From Chloroflexota bacterium (lineage in GTDB: Bacteria > Chloroflexota > UBA6077 > FW602-bin22 > CADDYW01), in assembly GCA_021324795.1 (NCBI GenBank), contig JAJPIK010000049.1, forward strand, positions 1-50,788: 50,788 nt of DNA, in the 5' to 3' direction. The first letter of the stretch is position 1, and each line of letters opens with the position of its first letter. A program made the translations under genes and the position numbers. The notes beneath the pieces were generated by a model. That model did no database searches and was not told where the DNA came from. It saw nothing but the letters and a program-made list of their open reading frames with translations. This document shows, piece after piece, positions 24,422 to 33,606 of the stretch.

Positions 24422-25420
24422 GTGGGACGACCGGTCACACTCTTTACTGGACAGTGGGCTGACCTGCCCTTAGAACAGCTTGCCGAGAAGGTCAGCAAAT
24501 GGGGCTTCGATGGTCTCGAGCTCGCCTGTTGGGGCGATCACTTCGAGGTCCAGAAAGCATTGAGCGATCCGAGCTACGTCGAATCGCGGTGGAAGATTTT
24601 GAACAAATATGGCTTGAAGTGCTACGCGGTCAGCAACCACCTGGTTGGCCAGGCAGTCTGCGATTCGATAGATGCGCGTCATAAGGCAATTTTGCCGGCT
24701 CACGTCTGGGGCGATGGTGAGCCGGAAGGTGTTCGACGGCGCGCGGCGCAGGAGATGATGGATACCGCGCGCGCCGCGGCGAAGTTTGGGGTGAGCATAG
24801 TCAACGGCTTCACTGGCTCGAGCATCTGGCACCTGCTCTATTCGTTCCCACCGAACGATTTCTCGATCGTTGAGAAAGGATATCAGGACTTCGCCGACCG
24901 CTGGAATCCAATCATGGACGTCTTCAAGCAGGAAGGGGTTCGTTTCGGTCTGGAGGTCCACCCGACTGAAATCGCCTACGACTTCGTGACGACACGCAAG
25001 GCGCTGGATGCGATCGGCAATCGACCGGAGTTTGGTCTCAACTTCGATCCGAGCCACTTCGCCCATCAGTTTCTCGATTCAGCAGCGTTCGTTCAGGAGT
25101 TTGCCAACCGTATCTATCACGTCCACGTCAAGGACTCGAAGAAGATGCTGGATGGTCGTAAGAGCATCCTTGGCTCGCATCTGAACTTTGGCGCTGCTCA
25201 GCGCGGCTGGGACTTCGTCTCGCCGGGGCATGGCGACGTCGACTTTGAGGCGCTCTTCCGAGCCCTGAATCGCATTGGCTATCAGGGACCGCTCTCAATC
25301 GAGTGGGAAGATTCCGGGATGGACCGTGATTGGGGCGCGCCGGACGCGCTCGCCTTCGTGCGGCGAACCGATTTCGCACCGTCGTCGGTTGCCTTCGACG
25401 CTGCATTCCAGAAGGCCTAG
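24422..25420 (+). CDS. Sugar phosphate isomerase/epimerase (TIM barrel, AP-endonuclease-2 fold)
   Basis: 332 aa from GTG at 24422, with GGGAGGAAAAA just upstream. A xylose-isomerase-like TIM barrel: [13 protein letters not shown] at the first strands, [13 protein letters not shown] with the metal-binding Glu/His, [10 protein letters not shown] (Asp/His), [10 protein letters not shown] (His) and a final PLSIEWED (Glu). These acidic/His positions form the divalent-metal site of ketose epimerases and IolE/IolI-type proteins. Substrate not determinable. It precedes a xylA-like and a xylB-like gene, so a pentose or related sugar is likely (inference). Confidence 0.85.
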   Translation: MGRPVTLFTGQWADLPLEQLAEKVSKWGFDGLELACWGDHFEVQKALSDPSYVESRWKILNKYGLKCYAVSNHLVGQAVCDSIDARHKAILPAHVWGDGEPEGVRRRAAQEMMDTARAAAKFGVSIVNGFTGSSIWHLLYSFPPNDFSIVEKGYQDFADRWNPIMDVFKQEGVRFGLEVHPTEIAYDFVTTRKALDAIGNRPEFGLNFDPSHFAHQFLDSAAFVQEFANRIYHVHVKDSKKMLDGRKSILGSHLNFGAAQRGWDFVSPGHGDVDFEALFRALNRIGYQGPLSIEWEDSGMDRDWGAPDALAFVRRTDFAPSSVAFDAAFQKA

Positions 25421-25474
25421 CCCGACGTATTCGTGAGCCCCTTCGCGTGGGGATCCCGTCGCACAGGACCTTGC

Positions 25475-25523
25475 GCCCCGCTAAGTCGGGCTCGGCGGAG
25501 CATAGAGCCCGGCACTACGGGGC
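25475..25523. repeat. Imperfect stem-loop between the epimerase and xylose-isomerase-like genes
   Basis: Outer arms GCCCCG/CGGGGC (25475-25480, 25518-25523) and inner arms CGGGCTC/GAGCCCG (25487-25493, 25505-25511) form a two-part stem with an internal loop. No T-run follows, so it could stabilise or partly attenuate the transcript rather than end it. Confidence 0.45.
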
Positions 25524-25556
25524 CACTCCGCGATTGTACAGGAGGAAAAGAAAGGA

Positions 25557-26702
25557 ATGGCACTCCGCGACTTGCGCACTCAGGCTAGGCGTCGAACTCC
25601 TGACGAGCTCGTTCAGCATCTGAATTCTTTTGAGTTGAATCTGAAGTTCTCGGCTGGTATCTGGTTCTTTTCGCCTCCGCAGAGCCGCTTTCACGAGCGC
25701 TACAAGCCGGTCATCGAAATCGAGCCGCGGTTGGAGATCGCTGCGAAGTTAAAAGACTACGGCCTCGATGGTCTAGAAGCGCACTACCCCAACGAGATCA
25801 ACGAAGAGAATCTCGATCTTTGGAAGAAGTTTTCTCGTGACACCGGCATTCGCATCGTCACGGTCATTCCGCTGCTCTTTTGGGATGACCAGTTCGAATG
25901 GGGCTCGCTTTCAAATCCAATTCCTGCGATCCGTCGGGTTGCAATCGAGCGGACGATTCGGGCGCTCCAGCTTAACAAAGAGCTCGATACCGAGCTCGCG
26001 GTTGTCTGGCCTGGCATCGACGGCTATGAGAATCCTTTTGGCATGGACTTGCGAGCAGCCCGAGAGCGTTTTGTCGAAGGGCTGGCGGAGGCAATGGACA
26101 CGGTACCCGGTGTCCGAATCGCCGAGGAGCCCAAGCCCTATGAGCCGCGTGGGCACATCCTCTACGGCACGACGTACGAAGGTATTTTGCTTGGCATGAA
26201 GGTCGAAGCCATGCTCAAGCATCCGGAGAACCGCCGACTACTTAACGAGGGCCACGCTCTGGTTGCGCTGAATCCTGAAATGGGCCACATGCTCATGGGG
26301 TACGAGGATACGGCATATTCCTACGGTATGGCGATGGAGTATGGTCGACTGGCTCATACCCATTGGAACAGCCAGCCGCTCGGCAATTATGACCAGGATC
26401 TGAACGTCGGCGTGATCTCACCCGAGGCGCTCGAAGCCACGCTCTACGCTCTGAAGATGTACGGCTACGAAGGGTGGTTCGGGCTCGACATCAATCCGGA
26501 GCGTATGCCAGTCGAGGTTGGGCTCAAGAATTCGATGGATGCGCTGCGTGCGGCAAACGATCGCATCAATCGGCTCGACCACGAGTCGATTATCTGGGCG
26601 ACCGAGCATCCGAATCAGGCGCGCGGCTGGCTCGAGGCCTACCTGATTCGAGCGCGGGCAGCGCGGCCGGACGTCTTGCCGCCGTTGCCTGCCTTGAAGT
26701 GA
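25557..26702 (+). CDS. Xylose isomerase-like TIM-barrel sugar isomerase
   Basis: 381 aa; ATG at 25557 after AGGAGGAAAAGAAAGG. TIM barrel with the metal site of xylose isomerases: VRIAEEPKPYEP (Glu/Lys), ALNPEMGHML (Glu/His), AHTHWNSQPLGNYDQDLNVG (His and Asp pair; the second Asp binds metal 2) and GLDINPER. It would interconvert an aldose and ketose with Mg/Mn/Co. It lacks the length and tags of the class II E. coli type and looks like the actinobacterial-style group. The xylulokinase gene starts 26 bp downstream, so xylose or a close pentose is the best guess. Confidence 0.85.
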   Translation: MALRDLRTQARRRTPDELVQHLNSFELNLKFSAGIWFFSPPQSRFHERYKPVIEIEPRLEIAAKLKDYGLDGLEAHYPNEINEENLDLWKKFSRDTGIRIVTVIPLLFWDDQFEWGSLSNPIPAIRRVAIERTIRALQLNKELDTELAVVWPGIDGYENPFGMDLRAARERFVEGLAEAMDTVPGVRIAEEPKPYEPRGHILYGTTYEGILLGMKVEAMLKHPENRRLLNEGHALVALNPEMGHMLMGYEDTAYSYGMAMEYGRLAHTHWNSQPLGNYDQDLNVGVISPEALEATLYALKMYGYEGWFGLDINPERMPVEVGLKNSMDALRAANDRINRLDHESIIWATEHPNQARGWLEAYLIRARAARPDVLPPLPALK

Positions 26703-26728
26703 TCGCTTAAAGTACAGGAAGGTCAGCC

Positions 26729-28273
26729 ATGGCTGGTCGATATCTGCTGGGACTCGACGTTGGCACCTCTGGCAGCAAGGCGCTGCTGATCGACGATGCG
26801 GGGCAGGTGATCGCCGATGCCACGACTGAATACCCCATGGCGACACCACGTCCGCTTTGGGCCGAACAAAACCCGGCTGACTGGTGGCGAGGGGCGGTGG
26901 TGAGCATCCGCCAGGTGCTCCGTGGCGTTGATCCAGGCCACGTCGTCGGGATCGGCTTAACCGGACAAATGCACGGCCTCGTCTTGCTTGATCGAGGTGG
27001 TGAAGTCCTTCGTCCCTGCATTATGTGGAACGACCAGCGGACCGCTGCTCAATGCGCGGCGATTACTAAACAGATCGGGGCGACTCGTTTACTTGATCTG
27101 ATCGGAAATCCGGTTCTCCCGGGGTTCACCGCGCCGAAGATCCTCTGGGTGCGCGAGAATGAGCCCGAGATCTACCGACAGATCGCCCATGTGCTGCTAC
27201 CCAAGGACTATCTTCGTTATCGGCTGACCGGCGAGTTCCAGACCGAAGTCTCCGATGCCTCCGGGACGGCGCTACTTGACGTTGCCCAGCGAACCTGGTC
27301 AGCTGAGATGCTGGCTGCTCTCGACGTGCCGCTGGCGTGGCTCCCTACTTGCCACGAGTCGGTCGTCGTGAGCGCGCGGATCTCTCCGGAAGCGGCGGCC
27401 GAAACCGGTTTGCAAGTAGGCACGCCGGTTGTCGGTGGTGGTGGAGATCAGGCAGCGCAGGCGGTGGGCAGTGGCATCATCCGCGAAGGATTGGTCTCCG
27501 TGACGCTCGGTACCTCGGGCGTCGTCTTCGCGTCGAGCGATCACTATCGCCGTGAGCCAAACGGCTTGCTTCACGCGTTCTGCCACGCCGTGCCGGATCG
27601 CTGGCACTTGATGGGCGTGATGCTTTCGGCAGCCGGCTCGTTCCGCTGGTTCCGCGACGCGCTGGCCCAGTCCGACTTGGCCGAGGCGCGGCTGGCCGGA
27701 GTCGACGTCTACGATCGTCTGACCGCCCAGGCCGCAACGGCGTCGGCCGGTTGTGAGGGCCTGATCTTTCTGCCCTATCTCTCTGGTGAACGAACGCCGT
27801 ACCCGGACCCCGACGCCCGGGGAGTCTATTTCGGGTTGAGCCTGCGGCACGGTAAGCCCCACTTGGTTCGTGCCGTCTTGGAAGGCGTTGCCTACGGCTT
27901 GCGTGATTCGCTCGAATTGATGCGTGCGTTAGGGGTTCAGATCGAGCAGGTGCGTGCTTCTGGCGGCGGGGCACGGAGTCCGCTCTGGCGACAAATTCTT
28001 GCCGATATCTTCCAGACCGAGATCGTTCTGGTGAACGTTACCGAGGGTGCGGCGTACGGGGCGGCGCTCCTCGCCGGCGTGGGAGCCGAGCTCTATCGTG
28101 ATGTCGCCGAGGCGTGTAATCAAATGATTCAGGTGACCGCGCGCGTCGAGCCGGGACCCGACCGCTTTGCGTACGCCGACTATTACGAGATTTATCGCGC
28201 GCTCTATCCGGCACTCGCTCCCCTCTTCAAGCGAGTGGGCGACGTCACTGCTCGTCAAGTATATCGGCGCTGA
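26729..28273 (+). CDS. xylB: Xylulokinase (FGGY family)
   Basis: 514 aa. It phosphorylates D-xylulose to xylulose-5-phosphate for the pentose phosphate pathway. FGGY signatures: LGLDVGTSGSKALL (phosphate 1), IGLTGQMHGLVLLD (substrate loop typical of xylulokinase), CIMWNDQRT, GGGGDQAAQAVGSG (catalytic Asp), SVTLGTSGVVF and VRASGGGARSPLWRQI (adenosine site). AGGAAGG lies six bases before the ATG. It ends the unit that begins with the SDR gene. Confidence 0.93.
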   Translation: MAGRYLLGLDVGTSGSKALLIDDAGQVIADATTEYPMATPRPLWAEQNPADWWRGAVVSIRQVLRGVDPGHVVGIGLTGQMHGLVLLDRGGEVLRPCIMWNDQRTAAQCAAITKQIGATRLLDLIGNPVLPGFTAPKILWVRENEPEIYRQIAHVLLPKDYLRYRLTGEFQTEVSDASGTALLDVAQRTWSAEMLAALDVPLAWLPTCHESVVVSARISPEAAAETGLQVGTPVVGGGGDQAAQAVGSGIIREGLVSVTLGTSGVVFASSDHYRREPNGLLHAFCHAVPDRWHLMGVMLSAAGSFRWFRDALAQSDLAEARLAGVDVYDRLTAQAATASAGCEGLIFLPYLSGERTPYPDPDARGVYFGLSLRHGKPHLVRAVLEGVAYGLRDSLELMRALGVQIEQVRASGGGARSPLWRQILADIFQTEIVLVNVTEGAAYGAALLAGVGAELYRDVAEACNQMIQVTARVEPGPDRFAYADYYEIYRALYPALAPLFKRVGDVTARQVYRR

Positions 28274-28326
28274 GCCGACCGGGTCGGTTACAATCAAAGT
28301 ATCGACTCGACAGTAAGGGGACAGCA

Positions 28327-29004
28327 ATGCTGGAGTTACCACGATTCGTCTGGGGGTGGCCAGGTCTGGTCGAGCGCTTTAAGGCGCTAAATCCGATGCT
28401 GGGCACGGCGCTCGATCGCTCGACTCGGCCGATCGCCGCCGAGCGGCGGCCCGATGGTCGACTGCTCCTTGTACTCGGTTGCTGGGTGCCGGCCGACCGG
28501 TCGCTCTTGAGTGCTCCAGAGGTAGTCGAAAACCTCGAGCGGGGCTTTGCTCGCCTCCTCGACGAAAAGTTTGACGTCTTGGTAACCCGCTGGCCCGCTG
28601 GCGATGGTCAGCCAGATCAGGCCCCTGATCCATTAGCCGGACTCCCCGAGGAGCAGCGGATGATTGGTGCGATCTGTGGTGGTGCGCTGCATCGCTCCTT
28701 TTTTGCCGCTGCCGCGCGGCGAGGCATCCTGTTCGATTGTCAACAGCCGGTTCTCCATTACCGAATCGACTTTGCCCTCCCGCGATTGCGCCTGGGCGTC
28801 CAAATTGGTGGCTGGGAATGGCGGAATTGGACCCATCCCCATGCCATCGGACGGCGTGAGCGCGAGCAAGAGCTGGGGGCGGAAGGTTGGACAATCGTCT
28901 GGTTCACCGGCGAAGAGATTCTCAATCATCTCGATCGCGCCGTCGACGACGTTGCCCATCTCATCACCCAGCGCCGGTCGGGTCGGCAGTGGCCATCTCG
29001 ATAG
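28327..29004 (+). CDS. Protein with degenerate DUF559/Vsr-like endonuclease domain
   Basis: 225 aa; ATG at 28327 with AAGGGGACAGCA before it. The N-terminal 130 residues are unrecognised. Residues 143-215 follow the DUF559 (very-short-patch-repair-like nuclease) pattern: YRIDFALPRLRLGVQIGGW, then RRREREQELGAEGW-type helix and a final TIVWFTGEEILNH strand-helix. The aspartate of the ID-F motif is kept (Asp148), but the usual E-x-D-G reads QIGG (Gln159, Gly161), so metal-dependent cleavage is doubtful. It follows xylB by 53 bp on the same strand. It may be a non-catalytic nucleic-acid-binding relic. Confidence 0.65.
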   Translation: MLELPRFVWGWPGLVERFKALNPMLGTALDRSTRPIAAERRPDGRLLLVLGCWVPADRSLLSAPEVVENLERGFARLLDEKFDVLVTRWPAGDGQPDQAPDPLAGLPEEQRMIGAICGGALHRSFFAAAARRGILFDCQQPVLHYRIDFALPRLRLGVQIGGWEWRNWTHPHAIGRREREQELGAEGWTIVWFTGEEILNHLDRAVDDVAHLITQRRSGRQWPSR

Positions 29005-29026
29005 CAATAGCAAAGGTCCCCGGCCT

Positions 29027-29236
29027 TCAGGCATCGCGATCAGTTCGCATCGAGTGCTTAACTTTTTCCTTTGATCCCGTCCACCTCTCCGAGAGGGGTT
29101 CTCCAGGGAGGCCGGGTGCAGACGTGCGCCGGCTCGTCTCGGTATTGCCTTCTCGTTCCTGCTTTGCTTGTTCCCAAAAGGCGTAGATCGTGAAGGCAAT
29201 CACCAGAAACATCAGGAACGCTCCGAGGATCTCCAT
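29027..29236 (-). CDS. Small single-span membrane protein
   Basis: 69 aa. ATG at 29236 with GGGAGAG at a good distance. One N-terminal membrane helix (LGAFLMFLVIAFTIYAFW) and a charged soluble tail. It lies 81 bp after the metallophosphoesterase/BON gene on the same strand, so it may close the doxX-ftsH transcript. An inverted repeat CCTCTC-C-GAGAGG around 29082-29094 falls inside the gene's 3' part. No family recognised. Confidence 0.6.
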   Translation of the reverse strand: MEILGAFLMFLVIAFTIYAFWEQAKQEREGNTETSRRTSAPGLPGEPLSERWTGSKEKVKHSMRTDRDA

Positions 29237-29317
29237 CGTTTGCTCTCCCTGAAACCTGAGATACCTTGTAGTCGGATCGTTCCAACCAGCGACATGTCTG
29301 ACTCCTGGCGTTGTGTA

Positions 29318-30547
29318 TCACGCTCCGGTCTTCTCGGCTGGGGTCTCGACTCGTAACTCATTCAGGACGACAACCACGCCGGGGACGGCACGGGCAATCT
29401 CCTCGGCGGCCTGCTTGACCCGTGGTGAGGTCACCGTTCCACTGAGAGTCACCTCACCGCCTTGTGTGGTCACGTCGATCGGTGCCAATGCCGTCCGCGG
29501 ATCCGCGGCCAGAAGCGCCGTCACTTGGGCAGCCAGCGCGGTGTCAGCCGTCAAGGCGTTCTCAACCCGCCCCACGCCTGGAACCGACTCGGCAACACGC
29601 TGTGCCGTGGCCTTCATCGCGATCGTTCGTACATTTCCGAACAGTCGCGCGATCCCGTCACGCACTGCTACGCCGATCCGCGCCTCCCGTGTCACGGGCT
29701 CACTAGCGAGGGCTTGTTCTACTTTCTGCTGGAGTGCTCGGTCGGTTTCGGTCCGCGCCGGAGCAGCCCCCGGGAGATCCTCGAAGACCACCTCCTGGCG
29801 CGAGAGATCAATGATTGCATAGGAACCTTGGCACAACGGGCCCGGGTTGACAACCAGCGTCGTCCCAACCTCGGTAGCTGCCCGTCCGTCTGCCGCGTGT
29901 CCACACACGGCCAGGCGAGGGCGAAGGGTATGGATGATCTCTTCGACCACTGGTGAACCGATCTGCTCGCCGCCGTGGCTATCGAGCTTTCCGAAGCGCG
30001 GCGGGGTGTGGAAGAGAAGGATCAACTCTTGCTCTAGCCGCCGCAGGAAATCCAGCCCGGTCTTGACCTCCCAGGCCGGATACGCCAGCACCAGGTCGGT
30101 CTCACGCTCGTCCGTAGTGATTAGACCACCAAAACCAGCCACGACGTAGCTGCGCGTACCGGACGGGACGTAGGCGAAAGAACGATGGACATTGGCCAGG
30201 TTGGGCGTGACAATTTCGTGATGGTTTGCCGCCTGGAGAATCAGCCGCTCTGGCGCATCGAGGTCTCCCGGAATGAACATGACTGGCACCTGCAGCGCGG
30301 CCAACGCGTCAAGAGCAGCATCCAGTGTCCGGGCATCGCTGTAACTTTGGCGTTCAATTTCCGTAGACCAGCGGCGCGGATGTCGTCCTTCCGCCCGGGC
30401 CCGTACCCATTCATCGAGGCGTGCCCCACCCGAGAGTAGGTTGCCCACGCAAAGCACTACGTCCACGTCGCGGTGGCGACCCTGTTCTGCGAGTTGTTCA
30501 AGCAGATCGATGCGTCCAGAAACGTCCGCGAGAGCGAGAATACGCAT
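29318..30547 (-). CDS. Metallophosphoesterase-like domain fused to two BON domains
   Basis: 409 aa; AGGAGG six bases before the ATG. Residues 1-260 follow the calcineurin-like phosphoesterase path but key ligands are changed: DVS at 8-10 instead of D-x-H, GN (35-36) instead of GD, PGDLD instead of GNHD, and CGHAADG instead of GHxH; His in LLFHTPP remains. Metal binding is therefore uncertain. Two BON domains follow (about 270-335, with GIARLFGNVRT, and 338-400, with GGEVTLSGTVTSP), modules that bind phospholipids or envelope components in OsmY-type proteins. No signal peptide is seen. It is 26 bp after ftsH. A role in membrane stress response is inferred. Confidence 0.78.
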   Translation of the reverse strand: MRILALADVSGRIDLLEQLAEQGRHRDVDVVLCVGNLLSGGARLDEWVRARAEGRHPRRWSTEIERQSYSDARTLDAALDALAALQVPVMFIPGDLDAPERLILQAANHHEIVTPNLANVHRSFAYVPSGTRSYVVAGFGGLITTDERETDLVLAYPAWEVKTGLDFLRRLEQELILLFHTPPRFGKLDSHGGEQIGSPVVEEIIHTLRPRLAVCGHAADGRAATEVGTTLVVNPGPLCQGSYAIIDLSRQEVVFEDLPGAAPARTETDRALQQKVEQALASEPVTREARIGVAVRDGIARLFGNVRTIAMKATAQRVAESVPGVGRVENALTADTALAAQVTALLAADPRTALAPIDVTTQGGEVTLSGTVTSPRVKQAAEEIARAVPGVVVVLNELRVETPAEKTGA

Positions 30548-30573
30548 CGGAATCCTCCTGTCGACGTATCGAT

Positions 30574-32520
30574 TTAAGTCGTCACGACGAGCTGCTCGGT
30601 TTTGTTTTTTTCGACCACTTCGAGGACCTGCCCGTCGGTCGGGTAAGTCTCGTTGAGCAAGCGGCGAACCTCATCGCCGTCGACCGTCTCGTCACGTAAC
30701 AACTGCTCGGCAAGACGGTCAAGCACGATGCGCCGCCTGGTCAGGATCTCTCGAGCTCGCTCGTATGCCTCCCGAACGAGCGCATCGATGGCGTGATCGA
30801 CTGATCGCGCCGTCTCATCGCTGTAGGGATGTTCGCTATCCCAGGGCCGACGCTCGAGGTCATCCTCGAAGGCTGTCGGAGGAAGCTGAGGCGCCATCGC
30901 CCAAGCGGTGACCATCTTCCGCGCCAGACGTCGCACCTCTTTGAGGTCGTTCTCCGCTCCGGTCGTCACCTCGCCGATTGCCAACTCCTCGGCGGCGCGG
31001 CCGCCGAGCATCATCGCCAGTCGGCTCATCAGGTAGGACCGCGTATAGTTATGCTTGTCGTCGATCGGCAGAACCTGGGTCACACCCAGCGCTTGACCGC
31101 GCGGTACGATCGTCACCTTCTGAATCGGGTCGGCGCCCGGAGTGCACGCGGCGACGAGAGCGTGACCAGCCTCATGGTAAGCGACCGCTCGTCGTTCTTC
31201 TGGATCCAACAGAACACCACGCTTGATCCCCAGGATGACCTTGTCCGTCGCTTCCTCGAAATCTTCCATCGTGATGAGCGTTTTCCCCTGGCGTGCTGCC
31301 ACTAGCGCTGCCTCATTCACCAGGTTGGCGAGGTCCGCGCCGGCGAAGCCCGGCGTTGCCTGGGCGATCTGATCGAAGCGCACCCCGGAATCAATCGGCT
31401 TGCCCCGCGCGTGGAGCCGCAAAATTGCTTCTCGTCCACGCCGATCCGGACGATCGACCACGACTCGCCGATCAAAGCGGCCAGGCCGGAGCAAGGCCGG
31501 ATCAAGAACATCCGCTCGGTTGGTCGCGGCTAGGACGACGACATCCTGGTGCGGCTCAAATCCGTCGAGCTCGACGAGCAATTGGTTCAAAGTCTGCTCC
31601 CGCTCGTCATTCGTCAGAGCGAAGCCCTGGCTGCGTGAGCGTCCAATCGCGTCGATCTCGTCGACAAAGACGATGCAAGGGGCACTTGCCTTTGCCTGGG
31701 CGAAGAGATCGCGGACGCGCGAAGCGCCTACCCCGACAAACATTTCGACGAACTCGGTTGCGCTAACGCTGAAAAAGGGCACCTTTGCCTCGCCCGCGAC
31801 TGCTCGCGCTAGCAAAGTCTTACCGGTACCCGGGGGGCCGACAAGTAAAACGCCGCGGGGGATGCGTGCCCCGACGCGATGGTAGCGCTGCGGATCCCGT
31901 AAGAAGTCGACGACTTCCTGTAATTCCGCTTTGGCCTCCTCGCAACCGGCCACGTCCCCAAAGGTGACGCGTGGTCGCTCCTCAGTATAGACCCGGGCTC
32001 GACTTTTTCCGAACCCGAAGACTCCGCCCAACCCTCCCTGGGCCTGTCGCATCTCGTAAGCGCTGAGCCCGAAGATGCCAAGGAGGAGTAGGAATGGGAG
32101 CGCATTGAGCAGCGTCCCCAGTACTTGCAGCCAGACCGGTGGCTCGGGATTCTGAACGACGATTTCGACGTGCTTGTCCTCGAGTAGTCCGAGCAGGCGG
32201 TCTCCGACACTCGGGACCTGAGTCACGAAGCGGGTATAGGGGCGCGCCGGCTGACTGTCGAGAGACAGAGTCACCGGCCGGGTGAAGTCGCCCGAAATGG
32301 TCGTGCCGACGATTGTCACGTCCCGTACGTCTCCCTGCTGCACCTGATCCAGGAAGTCGCTATAGGGGAGCGTCGCCACGGCCGACATGGGTGGGGTCAC
32401 GACGAAGGGCAGATAGAAGATCAAGTTCAGAACGAGGACGATGGCAAGCGCGACGATCCAGGCACCTAACCGGAAGCGCCGCGAGCGCCCCTCTGTCGAA
32501 TTCGAATCTGGTCGGCGCAT
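30574..32520 (-). CDS. ftsH: ATP-dependent zinc metalloprotease FtsH
   Basis: 648 aa from the ATG at 32520, five bases after GGAGG. A short basic tail leads to TM1 ([20 protein letters not shown]), an extracytoplasmic domain, TM2 ([18 protein letters not shown]) and the AAA+ domain: Walker A GPPGTGKT (228-235), Walker [10 protein letters not shown] (282-290), the second region of homology ([19 protein letters not shown], quoted as RPGRFDRR), then the zinc site HEAGH (449-453). It degrades damaged or unassembled membrane proteins. It is co-transcribed with doxX upstream (50 bp gap) and the phosphoesterase/BON gene downstream. Placement beside hsp20 genes suggests a heat/envelope stress copy. 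Confidence 0.96.
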   Translation of the reverse strand: MRRPDSNSTEGRSRRFRLGAWIVALAIVLVLNLIFYLPFVVTPPMSAVATLPYSDFLDQVQQGDVRDVTIVGTTISGDFTRPVTLSLDSQPARPYTRFVTQVPSVGDRLLGLLEDKHVEIVVQNPEPPVWLQVLGTLLNALPFLLLLGIFGLSAYEMRQAQGGLGGVFGFGKSRARVYTEERPRVTFGDVAGCEEAKAELQEVVDFLRDPQRYHRVGARIPRGVLLVGPPGTGKTLLARAVAGEAKVPFFSVSATEFVEMFVGVGASRVRDLFAQAKASAPCIVFVDEIDAIGRSRSQGFALTNDEREQTLNQLLVELDGFEPHQDVVVLAATNRADVLDPALLRPGRFDRRVVVDRPDRRGREAILRLHARGKPIDSGVRFDQIAQATPGFAGADLANLVNEAALVAARQGKTLITMEDFEEATDKVILGIKRGVLLDPEERRAVAYHEAGHALVAACTPGADPIQKVTIVPRGQALGVTQVLPIDDKHNYTRSYLMSRLAMMLGGRAAEELAIGEVTTGAENDLKEVRRLARKMVTAWAMAPQLPPTAFEDDLERRPWDSEHPYSDETARSVDHAIDALVREAYERAREILTRRRIVLDRLAEQLLRDETVDGDEVRRLLNETYPTDGQVLEVVEKNKTEQLVVTT

Positions 32521-32570
32521 GATATCCTCCGCAGGACGCCCGAAACTAGCCGGGCGCCCCATCCTAGTGA

Positions 32571-33098
32571 TTACACCGCGGCAGTTGCTGTCGACTGGCG
32601 TCCCACCGTCATCCGGCGGAGGGAGAGGAAACGCAACGCCGCGTTGACCAGGACCGCGACGATGAGAACCGCGGCATACAGAGCCGGAGTCGGCCAGGCC
32701 AGGCCGAGGTAGGCATCAAGAGAGAAGGTACCCGCACCGGCAAGTCCATAGAGGGCGCTTGCTGCGATGAGCACCAGAGGGTACTCGATGCCGCCTTGGG
32801 CGGACCAGATGCCCTTAGCGAAGTGCACAAAGACTATCGCCGTGAGCATGACCGCCGCGATCAAGCCGGCCGCGATGGGAGTTGCGAGACCGAGGGCAAG
32901 CAGAACGCCGCCGATCGTCTCGAAGAGCGCCGCGATAATTGCCCAAAAGTGGGCCGGACGGATCCCAATTTGGGCGAAAAAGCCAGCCGTGGCCGGGATG
33001 CCATGGCCACCGAACCAGCCGAACAGCTTCTGCGTGCCGTGGCCGATGAAGAGCAAACCGATGATGACGCGCGGAATCAACAAGGCGAGATTGAGCAT
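32571..33098 (-). CDS. DoxX family membrane protein
   Basis: 175 aa, four membrane helices. The DoxX N-terminus is clear: PRVIIGLLFIGHGTQKLFGW, followed by GGHGIPATAGFFAQIG and a second block FETIGGVLLALGLATPIAAG. DoxX-like proteins were first seen as a quinol oxidase subunit in Acidianus; in bacteria many act in redox balance or envelope stress, and some partner with SodA/SseA. GAGGTGATGAACG precedes the ATG. It is the first gene of the doxX-ftsH-phosphoesterase/BON unit. Confidence 0.88.
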   Translation of the reverse strand: MLNLALLIPRVIIGLLFIGHGTQKLFGWFGGHGIPATAGFFAQIGIRPAHFWAIIAALFETIGGVLLALGLATPIAAGLIAAVMLTAIVFVHFAKGIWSAQGGIEYPLVLIAASALYGLAGAGTFSLDAYLGLAWPTPALYAAVLIVAVLVNAALRFLSLRRMTVGRQSTATAAV

Positions 33099-33606
33099 CG
33101 TTCATCACCTCTACTTTCATCACCATCAACGAGTTCGCGTGTCGAGCCATTTGGCTCGCCGACTCTTCTCTTACCACATCGCGGCACGTTGGTGAATCAG
33201 AGATCGGTCAGAGATCTGCCAGAAGATGATTAGAAACTCGTGCTTCCAGAAATTGGTACCAGCGCGTTTCGCGCGTAATGTGCGCTAAGTATCATATGTT
33301 TATAGCAAGGCACCTGCATCGAGACGAGCGGGCATCTCCGCGCTGTTGTTCCAACGTATCTCCAACAATTTTCTGGCCTGTCTCTGATTCCCCTTCTACG
33401 CGCATCTAACACTTTCGGGTGTAAATCCATTCTTGCCAACAGGTGGTGAATCTGTCCGGGCTCACCACCCGGTCCTAATGTCCCGTCGTGATGGGAATCG
33501 GGGGACACCCCCAGTTCCCGGATCTGACAGGAGGCAGGGGACCAAAAGTGAGATGGTCTCTTGCCTGCGGACTAGGCACGATCAAATTCGTGAGGAGGTG
33601 AGTGCT
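33099..33606. other. Divergent intergenic region between doxX and hsp20
   Basis: 508 bp without a convincing gene; the plus-strand ORF reading through 33433-33606 is simply hsp20 extended upstream. A strong hairpin lies at 33493-33519 (arms GGGAA/TTCCC outside, GGGGG/CCCCC inside, loop ACA), and a smaller one near the hsp20 start (GACCA/TGGTC and TGCCT/AGGCA arms). No CIRCE sequence was found. Confidence 0.6.
33493..33519. repeat. Strong GC hairpin in the hsp20 upstream region
   Basis: GGGAA-TC-GGGGG-ACA-CCCCC-AG-TTCCC, ten base pairs with a small internal mismatch. There is no T-run after it. It may sit in the hsp20 leader. Confidence 0.5.

Noticed and set aside
33380..33606. CIRCE (HrcA) operator upstream of hsp20
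   Set aside because: TTAGCACTC-N9-GAGTGCTAA is not present; only a weak ACAC/GTGT pair around 33410-33425 was seen.
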